Assembly: GCF_016804325.1 (NCBI RefSeq)
Contig: NZ_CP043627.1
Location: 2,679,001 to 2,743,000, forward strand
Direction of reading: 5' to 3'
From: Methylobacterium aquaticum
GTDB lineage: Bacteria; Pseudomonadota; Alphaproteobacteria; Rhizobiales; Beijerinckiaceae
Length of the DNA stretch: 64,000 nt
The translations under genes and the position numbers were made by a program. The notes below the pieces were generated by a model. It did not search any database. It was not told the origin of the DNA and saw nothing but the letters and a program-made list of their open reading frames with translations. Shown piece after piece: positions 52,303 through 61,998 of the stretch (position 1 is its first letter; the number at the start of each line of letters is the position of its first letter).

Positions 52303-54162
52303 GGCCCCCACCGCCCATTGGCACGGCTCGTCGGTCTGCGCCGCGGCGTGCCGGGTCGCCCGGTCGAGGCGGACCGCGTGGTTGATGATCGCCATGTGGG
52401 TGAACCCTTGCGGGACGTTGCCGCGCTGCTCGCCCGTCCCGGCCTCGATCTCCTCGGCGAACAGCCCGAGGTCGTTGCCCCGCGCCAGCAGCCGGGCGAA
52501 GAGCGGCTCGGCCTCCTGCATGCGCCCGGCGAGCGCCAGGCAGCCGACGCGCCAGAAGGCGCAGGCCGCGAAGGTCGCCTCCGGGTGCGCGAAGCCGTCG
52601 GCGTTGCGGTAGCGGTAGATCAGGTCGCCGTCGCCGAGGCCCTCGCTCACCGCACGCAGCGTCGCGGCGACCCGGGGCGACCCGGCGTCGAAGGCGCCGA
52701 ACAGCACCGTGCGCAGGACCGCGGCGTCGAGGTCGTCGGAGCCGTAAGACTGGGTGTAGGCGCCGACCCGGGCGTTCCAGCCCTTCTCGTGGTACTCGGC
52801 CCGGATCTCGGCGGCGGTCCTCCGCCATTCCTCGACCCGCTCGGGCGCCGCCACGTCGAGGCGTCCGGCGATCTGGACCGCCCGGTCGAGGGCGACCCAG
52901 AGCATGCCCTTGGTGTGCAGGATCTGGCGCGTCTCGTCGCGCAGTTCCCAGATGCCGTGGTCGGGGGCGTGGCGGCAGCGGATCACGTGGTCGGTGAGAT
53001 GCCCCAGCACCTCGGGCAGGTGGTCGTTGACCTTGACCGGCGGGTCGTAGTCGACGGCGTCGAGGAAGGCGTGGAGCGCCACCAGGAACTCGCCGTAGAT
53101 GTCGTACTGGTGCTGGCTCGAGGCCGCGTTGCCGATCCGCACCGGCGCGCAACCGCGCCAGCCGCGCAGGTGATCGAGGATCTCCTCCTCCGGCACGCGC
53201 CCGTTGATGCCGTACATCAGCTCCAGGTCGCGGCCGCGGGTGCCGTCGGCGTCGCGCAGGAAGCGCAGGAACTCCGCCGCCTCGCGCACGTAGCCGAGAT
53301 TGACGAAGGCCGTGACGGTGAAGCTCGCATCCCGCATCCAGACGTAGCGGTAATCGAAGTTGCGGGTGCCCGGCACCGCCTCCGGCAAGCTGGTGGTTGC
53401 GGCCGCGATGATCCCGCCCGAGGGCGCGTGGGTGAGGAGCTTGAGCACGAGGGCGCTGCGCACGACGTCGTCGCGGTGCGGCCCGTCATAGGTGCAGCGG
53501 CCGGACCATTCCTCCCAGTAATCCTGCGTCGCCGACAGGCTCGCTTCGGCGCCTTCGATGTCGCCGTCGTCGTCCTCGCGATGGGACAGGACCAGGGTCG
53601 CCCCCTCCCCCTCGCCCAGGGAAAACGCCGCCTCGACCCGGTCGCCGGCGATCGTCAGCGGCACGGTCGCCGCGACGCGCACGCCCTCGGGCTTCGAGAG
53701 GCGCCGACACAGGACCGTCCCGCCCGGCTCGGGTTCGAGGGCGGCGCCGTCGCGGGCGTAGTCGAAGGTCGGGCGCACCCGGAACCGGCCGGTCACCGTG
53801 CCGGACTCGCAGGCGGCGAGGCGCAGGATCCGCCCGTGGGGGGCGCCGTCCGGGCCCTCGTCGGGGACCGCGTCGAGGGGATGCAGCGGCATCAGGTCGG
53901 TGAGCGTCAGGCGGCCGGTCGCGGTGACGAAGGTGGTCTCCAGGATGGTGGTGCCGGGGCGATAGCGCCGATGCGTCTCGCGCAAACCCTCGAGCAGGAT
54001 CTCGCAGGCCCCGCCCCTGTCCTCGTCGAGGAGGCGCAGGAACACGGCCGGGCTGTCGTGGCAGGGCCAGCACAGCCAGTCGATCGATCCGTCCCGGGCG
54101 ACGAGCGCCGTCGTACAGGTATCGCCGATCACGGCGTAGTCCTCGATCGGCCGGTCCGTCAC
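52300..54162 (-). CDS. Glycoside hydrolase family 15 protein (glucoamylase/trehalase type)
   Basis: 620 aa, the usual length. N-terminal beta-sandwich (IEDYAVIGDTCTTALVARDGSIDWLCWP) and C-terminal alpha/alpha barrel with FDYRYVWMRDASFT (first catalytic region) and QGFTHMAIINHAVRLDRA. The second catalytic Glu of GH15 lies in the last barrel segment, where PEATFAACAFWRVGCLALAGRMQEAEP is recognisable. Family members hydrolyse alpha-glucosides such as trehalose. No signal peptide, so cytoplasmic. The gene's stop codon is the end of a mobile repeat. Confidence 0.92.
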   Translation of the reverse strand: MTDRPIEDYAVIGDTCTTALVARDGSIDWLCWPCHDSPAVFLRLLDEDRGGACEILLEGLRETHRRYRPGTTILETTFVTATGRLTLTDLMPLHPLDAVPDEGPDGAPHGRILRLAACESGTVTGRFRVRPTFDYARDGAALEPEPGGTVLCRRLSKPEGVRVAATVPLTIAGDRVEAAFSLGEGEGATLVLSHREDDDGDIEGAEASLSATQDYWEEWSGRCTYDGPHRDDVVRSALVLKLLTHAPSGGIIAAATTSLPEAVPGTRNFDYRYVWMRDASFTVTAFVNLGYVREAAEFLRFLRDADGTRGRDLELMYGINGRVPEEEILDHLRGWRGCAPVRIGNAASSQHQYDIYGEFLVALHAFLDAVDYDPPVKVNDHLPEVLGHLTDHVIRCRHAPDHGIWELRDETRQILHTKGMLWVALDRAVQIAGRLDVAAPERVEEWRRTAAEIRAEYHEKGWNARVGAYTQSYGSDDLDAAVLRTVLFGAFDAGSPRVAATLRAVSEGLGDGDLIYRYRNADGFAHPEATFAACAFWRVGCLALAGRMQEAEPLFARLLARGNDLGLFAEEIEAGTGEQRGNVPQGFTHMAIINHAVRLDRATRHAAAQTDEPCQWAVGA

Positions 54163-54293
54163 GTCGCCTCGCTGCCAACATGGGTTAAAGCGCGGGGGTA
54201 ACGGTCCGTCGCGGCGGCGGTTTCGAGGCGCGACGGTATGTGCCGGTCCGCAAGAGGCCAGCGGCCGATCCCGCCGGGCGCAATCCAGCCGGA

Positions 54294-54423
54294 ATCATAC
54301 CAATGGCCCCAGATGCTGACGCATCGGGCCATTGAGCCATCTCGAATTGTCTATGCCAAGCCAGAGGCTTGACGAAAATTCGAGAACGGAACCAAAGGTC
54401 GTTTCCAACGACCGTTGGTATCA
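54294..54423. repeat. 130-bp element with ATACCAA ends (copy 2)
   Basis: 127 of 130 bases identical to the copy at 52173, same orientation. Its right end (ggtatca) again supplies the TGA stop of the minus-strand gene beside it (54421). Two near-identical copies flanking GH15 could also recombine. Confidence 0.9.
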
Positions 54424-54657
54424 CTCCATCCAGGTGCAGGCCACCGCCAGGGACGCGATGGCGAGGACGGCCCGGCTTTCGTTGCGGATGGTCACGAACA
54501 GGTGAAGCCGGTCCTGGCGGCGGGCCTCGTCGCGGGCGATGTCGGCCAGGATCCGCATGGCATGGGCCTGGGCGGCCTCGCGGCTCGGCCAGTCGCTGCC
54601 CTCGTCGTCGCGATGCGACAGGTCGTGGTCGTTGATGTCGAAGAAGTAGTGCGGCAC
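54421..54657 (-). CDS. DUF6894 family protein
   Basis: 78 aa from a GTG, MPHYFFDINDHDLSHRDDEG, matching the DUF6894 opening (xYFFDxxD) also seen at 37478. It continues with a helix (REAAQAHAMRILADIARDEARR) and a strand (LFVTIRNESRAVLAIASLAV). Function unknown. Its stop codon is formed by the repeat element that begins right there (GAGTGATACC). Confidence 0.75.
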   Translation of the reverse strand: MPHYFFDINDHDLSHRDDEGSDWPSREAAQAHAMRILADIARDEARRQDRLHLFVTIRNESRAVLAIASLAVACTWME

Positions 54658-55114
54658 GGGTTGCCCCAATGGTGTGAGGGGGCCTCCGGACCGAATCTCC
54701 GAAGCCCACGGGCCGGCCCTGCCGATCGGGGCCGGGTGACGACTGACTAGGCTGGCACGGTAACCCCCGCCCTCGCAAATGTTTATCGGTCGCGATTTTC
54801 CCTCGCGGATCAAACAAGTACAGGATTTACCAGATTATGCCGCCATCGACCGGCGCGCGCTTGCGTCAGCGCCCGTCGGCGGCCGGTCCTCCGCCGCTTC
54901 CATGGCCGTTCGGTTGCATCGGCTCGGCCGCGATACAACCGCGTCCATGGCTTTCTCGGCCGGTCCGACATAGGCTAGGCTGGCGCCCCGCAACGGCCGC
55001 GCTTCGCCCGGAAGCGACCGCGCGGTCCCGACGGCCCGGGGCCGGCGGCAACCCTGGCGGCGTCCTCCGAGGACACCCGAAGGATCAGGACGACTGCGAA
55101 GGAAGGACAGCGCC
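54658..55114. other. Intergenic region before the NsrR-type gene
   Basis: About 457 bases without a supported gene. A short AT-rich stretch at 54778-54840 could hold a promoter. No NsrR-like palindrome with clear consensus was found. Confidence 0.4.
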
Positions 55115-55576
55115 TTGCGGCTCTCGCTCCATACCGACCTGTCGCTGCGCATGCTGCTCTACCTCGCGGCGATGGAGGCCGGCGCCTGGACGACGACGCC
55201 GGCCGTCGCCCGCGCCTTCGGGGTGTCGCTGCACCATCTCCAGAAGGTGGCGCGCGGGCTCACCGGCGCGGGCTACATCGAGGCGCGGCAGGGCCGCGCC
55301 GGCGGCGTGCGCCTGGCTCGTCCCCCGGAGGCGGTGCGGCTCGGCGCCGTGGTGGCGGAACTCGAAGGGCTCGGCTGCCTCGTCGAATGCGCCCGCGGCC
55401 CCTGCCCGCTCGCCGGCCGCTGCCTTCTCAAGCACGCCCTCGACGCGGCCGAGCGCAGCTTCATCCGCGAGCTCGACCGCTTCACCCTCGCCGACGTGCT
55501 CGCCGGGCCGACCGGGGCGGCCCTGCGGGAGATCATCGGGCGCGAGGCCGACGGGGCGGCGGAGCGGGATTCCTAG
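55115..55576 (+). CDS. nsrR: NsrR-type Rrf2 regulator
   Basis: 153 aa from a TTG with AAGGAAGG upstream. Winged-helix N-terminus MRLSLHTDLSLRMLLYLAAM, then HLQKVARGLTGAGYIEARQGRAGG. The cluster ligands Cys92, Cys97 and Cys103 have exactly the spacing of NsrR (5 and 6 residues), with an extra Cys88. It should bind a 2Fe-2S or 4Fe-4S cluster, sense nitric oxide and repress target genes. The neighbours are not known NsrR targets. Confidence 0.88.
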   Translation: MRLSLHTDLSLRMLLYLAAMEAGAWTTTPAVARAFGVSLHHLQKVARGLTGAGYIEARQGRAGGVRLARPPEAVRLGAVVAELEGLGCLVECARGPCPLAGRCLLKHALDAAERSFIRELDRFTLADVLAGPTGAALREIIGREADGAAERDS

Positions 55577-55690
55577 AGCAGCGCCCGCTCTCCACCGTGC
55601 GACGGAGCGCTGCGGGTGGAACGCGGCTGTCGGCAGCCGGGAAACGAGCGGTTCGGAAGCCTGTTCGAGCCGGCCGACCGGATCGAAACC

Positions 55691-55738
55691 CTCACCGTCG
55701 TCCCGGGGCCGCGAAAGCGGAGCCCGGGATGACGTCGA
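55691..55738. repeat. Extragenic palindrome, family A (copy 5)
   Basis: Stem cgtcgtcccgggg / cccgggatgacg around ccgcgaaagcgga. Single short copy between the NsrR-type gene and the kinase gene. Confidence 0.75.
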
Positions 55739-55857
55739 GAGATGTCGGCGTGCGTGCGAATCGATCGGAGCGACCGCTCGAACGGGAACTCGAAGATTAT
55801 GAGCGAAAAATAACATTTATCAATTGACTCGGACCGCCGATCTCGTGCCCTCGCGAG

Positions 55858-58140
55858 ATGTTGGCAATACAAGCCCCATGGCCCTCCGGCGACGGCGAGA
55901 TGGCCGCGCTCATCCGCCGGTTCGATTGGGCCTCGACCCCGCTGGGCCCGATCGCGCGCTGGCCGCAGAGCCTGAAGACCATCGTCGACCTGATGCTCCG
56001 GTCCCCCGGCATGATGAGCCTCGTCTGGGGCCCCGAGGGGATCCACCTCTACAACGACCGCTTCACGGAACTGCTCCGGGAGCATTGCGTCCGCGCCCTG
56101 GGGCGGTCGGTCCACGAGACGTTCGCCCGCTCGCGCGACGTCTTCGCCGACGACCTCGCCGCCGGCATGGCCGGACGGGCGGCGCGGTGCGTCGGACGAC
56201 GGTATCCCGTCCTGCGGAACGGCCGCCTGGAGGAGGGCTGGTTCGACGTCGACTACGTCCCGGTTCACGATGAGGCCGGGCGGGTGGCCGGCGTGCTCTG
56301 GACCCTCAAGGAGACGACGGTGCAGCATCGGGCGGAGCAGGCCCTGCGCGCGAGCGCGGCACGGGACCGTCTCCTGATCGAGAACTGGACGCAGGCGGCG
56401 TGGGAGACCGATGCCGACGGCCTGGTCGTCGCCGACAGCCCGAGCTGGCGGGCCTATACCGGCCAGACGCGGGAGGAGTGGCTCGGCGACGGCTGGCTCG
56501 ACGCGATCCATCCCGACGACCGCCCCCATGCCGAGCGGCAATGGCGGGAGGCGATGGCGGCGCGCGGGGCCGTCGATGCCGAGTTCCGCCTCCGCGCCCC
56601 CGGCGGCCGATGGCGCTGGACCAACGTCCGCGCCGCGCCGCTGCTCGATGCGGACGGGCTGATCGAGAAATGGGTCGGCGTGAACATCGACATCGACGAC
56701 CGCAGGCGCGCCGAGGCCGCCTTGCGCGAGAGCGAGGAGCGGTTCCGGCACTTTGCCAGGGCATCCGCCGCGGGCCTGTGGATCAGGGATGCGGGCACGC
56801 TGGCGATGGAGTTCGTGAGCCCCGCCGTCGCCGCCATCTACGGGGTGGAGGCCGGAGCCCTGCTCGGCGACGTAGCGCGCTGGGCCGCGCTGATCGTGCC
56901 CGACGACCGGGCCGCCGCGCTGGGCCACCTGGAGGCGGCGCGCGCCGGCGAGGCCGCGGTGCACGAGTTCCGCATCCGGCGGCCCTCGGACGGCGCCTTC
57001 CGCTGGATCAGGAGCACGGACTTTCCGCTGCGCGACGACGGCCGCATCCCGCGCATCGGCGGCATCGTCGAGGACGTCACCGAGGCCAGGCTCGCCGCGG
57101 AGCACACGGCCGTGCTGCTGGCCGAGCTCCAGCACCGGGTCCGCAACATCATGGCGATGATCCGCTCGGTGACGCGGCGCACCGGCGAGCGCGCCGCCAG
57201 CGTGCCGGACTACACCGCGCTGATGATGGGCCGCCTGCTCGCCCTCGCCCGGGTGCAGGCTTTGCTCACCCGCGCGGCGAATGTCCGCGTCGGGATCGCC
57301 GGGATCGTGCGCGACGAGGTGAGCGTCCAGGCGCAGCACGAGGGCCAGTACGACCTCGACGGGCCGGACGTCGCGCTGTCGCCCAAGGCCGCGGAGGTGC
57401 TGACGCTGGCGGTGCACGAACTGGCCACCAACGCCCTCAAATACGGTGCCCTGTCCACGGCGCACGGCACGGTCACCGTCCGGTGGAGCCTCGTCGAGAC
57501 GGGCGGCGGCCCCTGGCTCGCCTTCGACTGGACGGAGGCCGGCGCCCCCGGGCGCCCGCAGCCGACGCGCGACGGATCGCGCCGCCGCGGCTTCGGCAGC
57601 GAGCTGATCGAGGCGCGCATCCCCTACGAGCTGAACGGGCGCGGCACGCTGACGATCGCGCCCGGCGGCGCCCGGTGTCATTTGGCGTTTCCGCTCGAGG
57701 AGGGCGCGAGCATCCTGGAGACGGGTGCGCCGCGGCGCATGACGGTCTTCGGGGGATCGCTCGACATGACGGATGGACCGGATCTCGCGGGTCGCCGCGT
57801 CCTGGTGGTGGAGGACGACTTCTATCTCGCGACGGACGCCGCCCGGGCCCTGGAGGGCGCCGGGGCGGAGGTCGTCGGCCCGTGCGCGAACGAGGCGGAG
57901 GCGCGCGCCGCGCTGGACGAGCGGCGCCCCGATGCCGTCGTCGTCGACATCAACCTCGGGGCGGGTCCCTCGTTCAAGCTGGCCGAGACGCTGAAGGACA
58001 GGGGCATCCCCTTCGTGTTCACGACCGGCTACGACGCGGAGGTGATCCCGCCGGAATTCGCGGGCATCGCGCGGCTGGAGAAGCCGCTTCAGCTCCGGCA
58101 GATCGTCGGCGCGGTGGCGAAGGTCACGGCCGCCGCATAG
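55858..58140 (+). CDS. Hybrid HWE-family histidine kinase with PAS and receiver domains
   Basis: 760 aa soluble protein. An N-terminal PAS-like region and two recognisable PAS domains (about 165-285 and 295-410, each ending in the PAC pattern GVNIDIDDRRRAEAALRESEERF and GGIVEDVTEARLAAEHTAV) precede an HWE kinase core LAELQHRVRNIMAMIRSVTRR with His in HRVRN and the HELATNALKYG N-box. A C-terminal receiver domain (about 650-755) has VVDINLG with the phospho-Asp and KPLQ with the conserved Lys. HWE kinases often signal light or general stress. Confidence 0.93.
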   Translation: MLAIQAPWPSGDGEMAALIRRFDWASTPLGPIARWPQSLKTIVDLMLRSPGMMSLVWGPEGIHLYNDRFTELLREHCVRALGRSVHETFARSRDVFADDLAAGMAGRAARCVGRRYPVLRNGRLEEGWFDVDYVPVHDEAGRVAGVLWTLKETTVQHRAEQALRASAARDRLLIENWTQAAWETDADGLVVADSPSWRAYTGQTREEWLGDGWLDAIHPDDRPHAERQWREAMAARGAVDAEFRLRAPGGRWRWTNVRAAPLLDADGLIEKWVGVNIDIDDRRRAEAALRESEERFRHFARASAAGLWIRDAGTLAMEFVSPAVAAIYGVEAGALLGDVARWAALIVPDDRAAALGHLEAARAGEAAVHEFRIRRPSDGAFRWIRSTDFPLRDDGRIPRIGGIVEDVTEARLAAEHTAVLLAELQHRVRNIMAMIRSVTRRTGERAASVPDYTALMMGRLLALARVQALLTRAANVRVGIAGIVRDEVSVQAQHEGQYDLDGPDVALSPKAAEVLTLAVHELATNALKYGALSTAHGTVTVRWSLVETGGGPWLAFDWTEAGAPGRPQPTRDGSRRRGFGSELIEARIPYELNGRGTLTIAPGGARCHLAFPLEEGASILETGAPRRMTVFGGSLDMTDGPDLAGRRVLVVEDDFYLATDAARALEGAGAEVVGPCANEAEARAALDERRPDAVVVDINLGAGPSFKLAETLKDRGIPFVFTTGYDAEVIPPEFAGIARLEKPLQLRQIVGAVAKVTAAA

Positions 58141-58257
58141 GGACGCGGAGGTGATCCCGGCTTCCGCTCAGGCTCTTGTCTCGCCGCAGGTTCTGGCGCC
58201 GAACCGGTCACCGCTCCGGCGAAATCCGCTTGGGCCGGCAGCAATCCCGACCCGTCT

Positions 58258-58881
58258 TCAGGCCGCCTCCTCGCGCGCGGCCCGGCGCTCGGCGGCGGCG
58301 GCCTGCCAGATCTCCAGGGCGGCGTCCGCGTTCATCGCCGCGATGCCGAGGCCGACCACCAGGTCGGGCCAGGGCGCGAAGCCGGGCCAGCGCGACAGCG
58401 TGGCGGCGGTGACGAGCCCGGCCGCCACGATGGCGACGTTGGCGACGGCGTCGTTGCGGGCCGACAGGAAGGCCGCCCGGGTCAGGCTGCCGCGCCCCTC
58501 GCGGTGGCGGGCCAGCATCATCGCGCAGGCGAGGTTGACCGCGAGCGCGCCGAGGCCCGTGAGGGTCAGCGGCACGGGTGCCGGGGCCGTGAAGGCGCCG
58601 ATCTTCTGCCAGGCGGTCCAGGCGGCCGCCAATCCCGGCAGCAGCAGGATGCCGGCCATCGCCATGCCGAGCCGCGCCCGGGCGGCGGGGCGCCAGCCGA
58701 GGCCGGCGACGATCAGGAGGTTGAGCGCCGCATCCTCCAGGAAGTCGACGCTGTCGGCCACCAGGGCGACGGAGCCGATCGCCACCGCCACCGCCGCCTC
58801 GACCCCGAAATAGCCGAGATTGAGCAGGGCGACGCGTCGCACGGTCTCGCGCAGGCCGGGATCGGTGTCGGAGGAGGTCAC
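58258..58881 (-). CDS. CDF-family metal efflux transporter, short form
   Basis: 207 aa, shorter than classic CDF proteins because the C-terminal cytoplasmic metal-binding domain is missing. Five to six helices, with the first metal-site motif ADSVDFLEDAALN (D43, D46, D50) and the second in SARNDAVANVAIV. This pattern belongs to small zinc/cobalt/manganese efflux proteins. The gap to the upstream convergent kinase is short. Confidence 0.85.
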   Translation of the reverse strand: MTSSDTDPGLRETVRRVALLNLGYFGVEAAVAVAIGSVALVADSVDFLEDAALNLLIVAGLGWRPAARARLGMAMAGILLLPGLAAAWTAWQKIGAFTAPAPVPLTLTGLGALAVNLACAMMLARHREGRGSLTRAAFLSARNDAVANVAIVAAGLVTAATLSRWPGFAPWPDLVVGLGIAAMNADAALEIWQAAAAERRAAREEAA

Positions 58882-58955
58882 GGGGAGCGGGCTCGCGCAG
58901 GCAGCGGCAGGACGCGGCGTCTATGCCCCGATCGGGCGGCATGAGCCAGGGGGAT

Positions 58956-58985
58956 GGGCCAAGGTGGGCTGGGCCAAAGTGGGCT
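58956..58985. repeat. 15-bp tandem repeat
   Basis: Two 15-base units (gggccaaggtgggct, gggccaaagtgggct) and the beginning of a third, upstream of the exported hydrolase gene at 59112. Similar 15-bp tandem tracts occur at 2436 and 62286. Confidence 0.75.
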
Positions 58986-59111
58986 GGACCGGAGGGGCTT
59001 GCGCCGGAGGGGGCCGCATCCGTGCCATGCCCCACCGGCGGTTGTGCCGGCGGGCGCCGCCGGCTTGACTGGGGCCACCCGCCGGCGACAGGCGGGAGGG
59101 AGGAACCCATC

Positions 59112-60224
59112 ATGCCGTCATCATCACGCCCGCCCGAACCGGGCCGGGTGCCCCGCCGGCTCGTCCTCGCCGGCCTCGGCGCCCTCGCGGCGATCCCGCA
59201 GGCCGCGGCAGCCCCCGATTCCGCGCCGCAGGCCGCGGCGGACCGCCCGGCGCTCCACACGGAAGAGTTCCGCCTGCCCGGCCCGGAGGACGGCGTCTCG
59301 ATCTACGTGCGCAACAAGCGCCCGGCCGGGACGGAGCGTTTCGCGGCCGACCGGATCCTGCTCTACGTCCACGGCGCGACCTATCCGGCCTCGACCGCCT
59401 TCGACCTGCCGCTCGCCGGCCTGTCGATGATGGAGTACCTGGCGGGCCTCGGCTTCGACGTCTACCTCGTCGACCTGCCGGGCTACGGGCTCTCGGGCCG
59501 TCCGGCGGCGATGAGCCGCCCGGCCGCCGACGGCCAGCCCTTCATGCGGACGAAGGACGCCGCCGCGGTCGTCGGCCAGGTCGTCGACTTCATCCGGAAG
59601 CGGCGGGGCGTCGACAGGATCGACCTGATGGGCTGGTCCTGGGGCACCTCGACGATGGGGCTCTACACCAGCACCCACAACGACAAGGTCAACCGCCTCG
59701 TCCTTTACGCGCCGCAATGGCTCTCGCGCACGCCCTCGCTCATCGGCGCCGGCGGCGGCGCGCTCGGGGCCTACCGGAGCGTGAGCCGGGACAGCGCGAA
59801 GGCGCGCTGGCTCAAGGGCGTGCCGGAGGACAAGCAGGCGGCGCTGATCCCGCCCGGCTGGTTCGAGCAATGGGCCGACGCCACCTTCGCGACCGACGAA
59901 GCCGGCGCCGCGCAATCGCCGCCGGTGTTGCGCGCGCCGAACGGCGTCGTGGCGGATGCGCAGGATTACTGGCAGGCCGGCAAGCCGCTCTACGATCCCG
60001 GCGAGATCCGGGTGCCGACGCTGGTCATCCACGCCGAGTGGGACGCCGACCTGCCGAGCTACCAGGCGCAGGAGTATTTCGCCCGGCTCACCCGCGCGCC
60101 CTACCGCCGCTTCGTCGAACTCGGCGAGGGCACCCACACGGTCATGATGGAGAAGAACCGGATGCAGTTCTTCCGCGAGGTCGCCGCCTTCCTGACCGAG
60201 GCCGACCCGCAGGCGCTGAACTGA
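59112..60224 (+). CDS. Tat-exported alpha/beta hydrolase
   Basis: 370 aa. Twin-arginine signal (RVPRRLVLAGLGALAAIPQAAAA, cleavage near residue 34) sends it to the periplasm. The fold follows with HGATYPAST (oxyanion strand), GYGLSG, the nucleophile elbow GWSWGTS (S176), and the catalytic His in GEGTHTVMM near the end. An epoxide-hydrolase or lipase-like substrate is possible; not determined. AGGAA lies 6 bases before the ATG. A perfect hairpin follows the stop. Confidence 0.88.
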   Translation: MPSSSRPPEPGRVPRRLVLAGLGALAAIPQAAAAPDSAPQAAADRPALHTEEFRLPGPEDGVSIYVRNKRPAGTERFAADRILLYVHGATYPASTAFDLPLAGLSMMEYLAGLGFDVYLVDLPGYGLSGRPAAMSRPAADGQPFMRTKDAAAVVGQVVDFIRKRRGVDRIDLMGWSWGTSTMGLYTSTHNDKVNRLVLYAPQWLSRTPSLIGAGGGALGAYRSVSRDSAKARWLKGVPEDKQAALIPPGWFEQWADATFATDEAGAAQSPPVLRAPNGVVADAQDYWQAGKPLYDPGEIRVPTLVIHAEWDADLPSYQAQEYFARLTRAPYRRFVELGEGTHTVMMEKNRMQFFREVAAFLTEADPQALN

Positions 60225-60241
60225 CCGGGCCGAAACGGCGA

Positions 60242-60269
60242 GCGCCGCCCCGGTGGTCCGGGGCGGCGC
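60242..60269. terminator. Hairpin between convergent genes
   Basis: Perfect 12-bp stem gcgccgccccgg / ccggggcggcgc with loop tggt, 17 bases after the hydrolase stop and 58 before the chemoreceptor stop. It could stop transcription from both sides; no T-tract. Confidence 0.55.
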
Positions 60270-60327
60270 GGCCGACGAGTCGATTCGAGAGGCGGGCCGA
60301 TTCGAGAATCGGCTGGAACCGGGCGGC

Positions 60328-61998
60328 TCAGGCCGCCCGCACCGTGTCGAGGAAGCGCGCCACCTCGGCCGAGAGGTGCTCGGACTGGCGCGACAGCTCG
60401 CTCGCCGCCCCCAGCACCTGGCTCGCCGCCGCGCCGGTCTCGTCCGCGGCCCGGGCGACGCCGGCGATGGTCGTCGTCACCTCGCCGGTGCCGGACGCGG
60501 CCTCGGAGACGTTGCGCACGATCTCCTGCGTCGCCGCGCCCTGCTCCTCGACCGCCGCCGCGATCGAGGTGGCCACGGTCGAGATCTCCGAGATCCGGGC
60601 GGTGATCGCCCCGATCGCGCCGACCGCCTGGCCGGTCGAGGCCTGGATCGCCGCGATCTGGCCGGTGATCTCCTCGGTCGCCTTCGCGGTCTGGCCGGCG
60701 AGTTCCTTGACTTCCGCCGCCACCACCGCGAAGCCGCGGCCCGCCGCGCCGGCCCGGGCCGCCTCGATGGTGGCATTGAGCGCCAGGAGGTTGGTCTGGG
60801 CGGCGATCGACGAGATCAGCCCGACCACGTCGCCGATGCGGGCGGTCGCCTCGGTCAGCGCCCGGACCTGGGCCGCGCTCTCGCCGGCCTCCCGGACGGC
60901 GGCGCCGGCGAGCCGCGCCGAGCCGTCGACCTGGCGGCCGATCTCCTGCACGGAGGCCCCCAGTTCCTCGGCCGCCGCCGCGACGGTGCCGACATTCGCG
61001 GCGGCCTGCGCGGCGGCCGCGGCGACGCCGCTCGACTGGCCGGCGGTCTCCTGCGCGGTGGCGGTCATGGTCCGGGCGGTGGCCTGCAGCTCGGTCGCCG
61101 CGGCGGTGACGGCGCCGACGATGCCGCCGACCGCCCGCTCGAAGGCATCGGCCATCTCGCGCGTCGCCTGCCGGCGCTGGGCCTCGGCCCCGGCCCGGGC
61201 GAGCGCGGTCTCCTCCTCCAGGCGCCGGGTGCGGATCAGGTTGTCGCGGAACACCGCCAGCGCCGCCGCCATGGCGCCGAGCTCGTCCCGGCGCCCCGCA
61301 CCGGGAATCGCGGTCCCGGCCTCGCCCCCGGCGAGGCGGCGCATCGCCCCGGTCATGCGGCCCAGCGGCCGGATGACGCCGAGAAGGCAGAACAGCACCC
61401 CCGCCAGGGTGACGAGGACCGAGACGGAGAACATCGCCACGGTGGTGCGGGTGGCCTGCGCCCGCTCGGCCCGGGCCGCCTCGCCCGCCGCCTTGCCGGC
61501 GGCGACGTTGAGGCCGACGAGCTTCGTCGTCGTGTCGATCATCGTCCGGTAGGTCTTGTTCATCGGCCCGCGGAAGAAGGCGTCGATCTCGGCCTGGCCC
61601 GGGAGCGCCTTGAGGCGGGTCCAGTCGGCCCGGAACGCGGCGAGCCTGTCCGTGACGTCGTCGAAGATCGCCTGCTCGGCGGCGGAGCTGATCAGCCTGC
61701 GGTACTGCGCCATGCCGGCGTCGAGCGCGGCGTCCATCTCGGCGAAGCTCTTGGCCGAGAGCGCCTTCTCGGCCTCGCTCTCCGCCGTGATGAAGCGGAA
61801 CTGCCAGAGCCGGGCGCGCATCACCAGGGTGTTGAGGGCATGCGCCTCGGTGATCGACGGCATCGCGTCGTCGGCGAGGGTGGCGATGCGGCTCTCGATC
61901 GCGTCGAGCTTCCACAGGGAGACGGCGCCCTGCGCCAGGGACAGCAACAGGAGGATCCCGAACAGGCCGCTCAGGCTGCTCTTCAGGGACATACGCAT
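60328..61998 (-). CDS. Methyl-accepting chemotaxis protein
   Basis: 556 aa. N-terminal membrane helix (about 8-30), a periplasmic four-helix-bundle sensor (about 31-190), a second helix ([21 protein letters not shown]), a HAMP region ([17 protein letters not shown]) and a signalling domain with the hairpin tip [47 protein letters not shown]. It relays a chemical signal to CheA/CheW. No che genes are nearby. The sensor ligand is unknown. Confidence 0.95.
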   Translation of the reverse strand: MRMSLKSSLSGLFGILLLLSLAQGAVSLWKLDAIESRIATLADDAMPSITEAHALNTLVMRARLWQFRFITAESEAEKALSAKSFAEMDAALDAGMAQYRRLISSAAEQAIFDDVTDRLAAFRADWTRLKALPGQAEIDAFFRGPMNKTYRTMIDTTTKLVGLNVAAGKAAGEAARAERAQATRTTVAMFSVSVLVTLAGVLFCLLGVIRPLGRMTGAMRRLAGGEAGTAIPGAGRRDELGAMAAALAVFRDNLIRTRRLEEETALARAGAEAQRRQATREMADAFERAVGGIVGAVTAAATELQATARTMTATAQETAGQSSGVAAAAAQAAANVGTVAAAAEELGASVQEIGRQVDGSARLAGAAVREAGESAAQVRALTEATARIGDVVGLISSIAAQTNLLALNATIEAARAGAAGRGFAVVAAEVKELAGQTAKATEEITGQIAAIQASTGQAVGAIGAITARISEISTVATSIAAAVEEQGAATQEIVRNVSEAASGTGEVTTTIAGVARAADETGAAASQVLGAASELSRQSEHLSAEVARFLDTVRAA

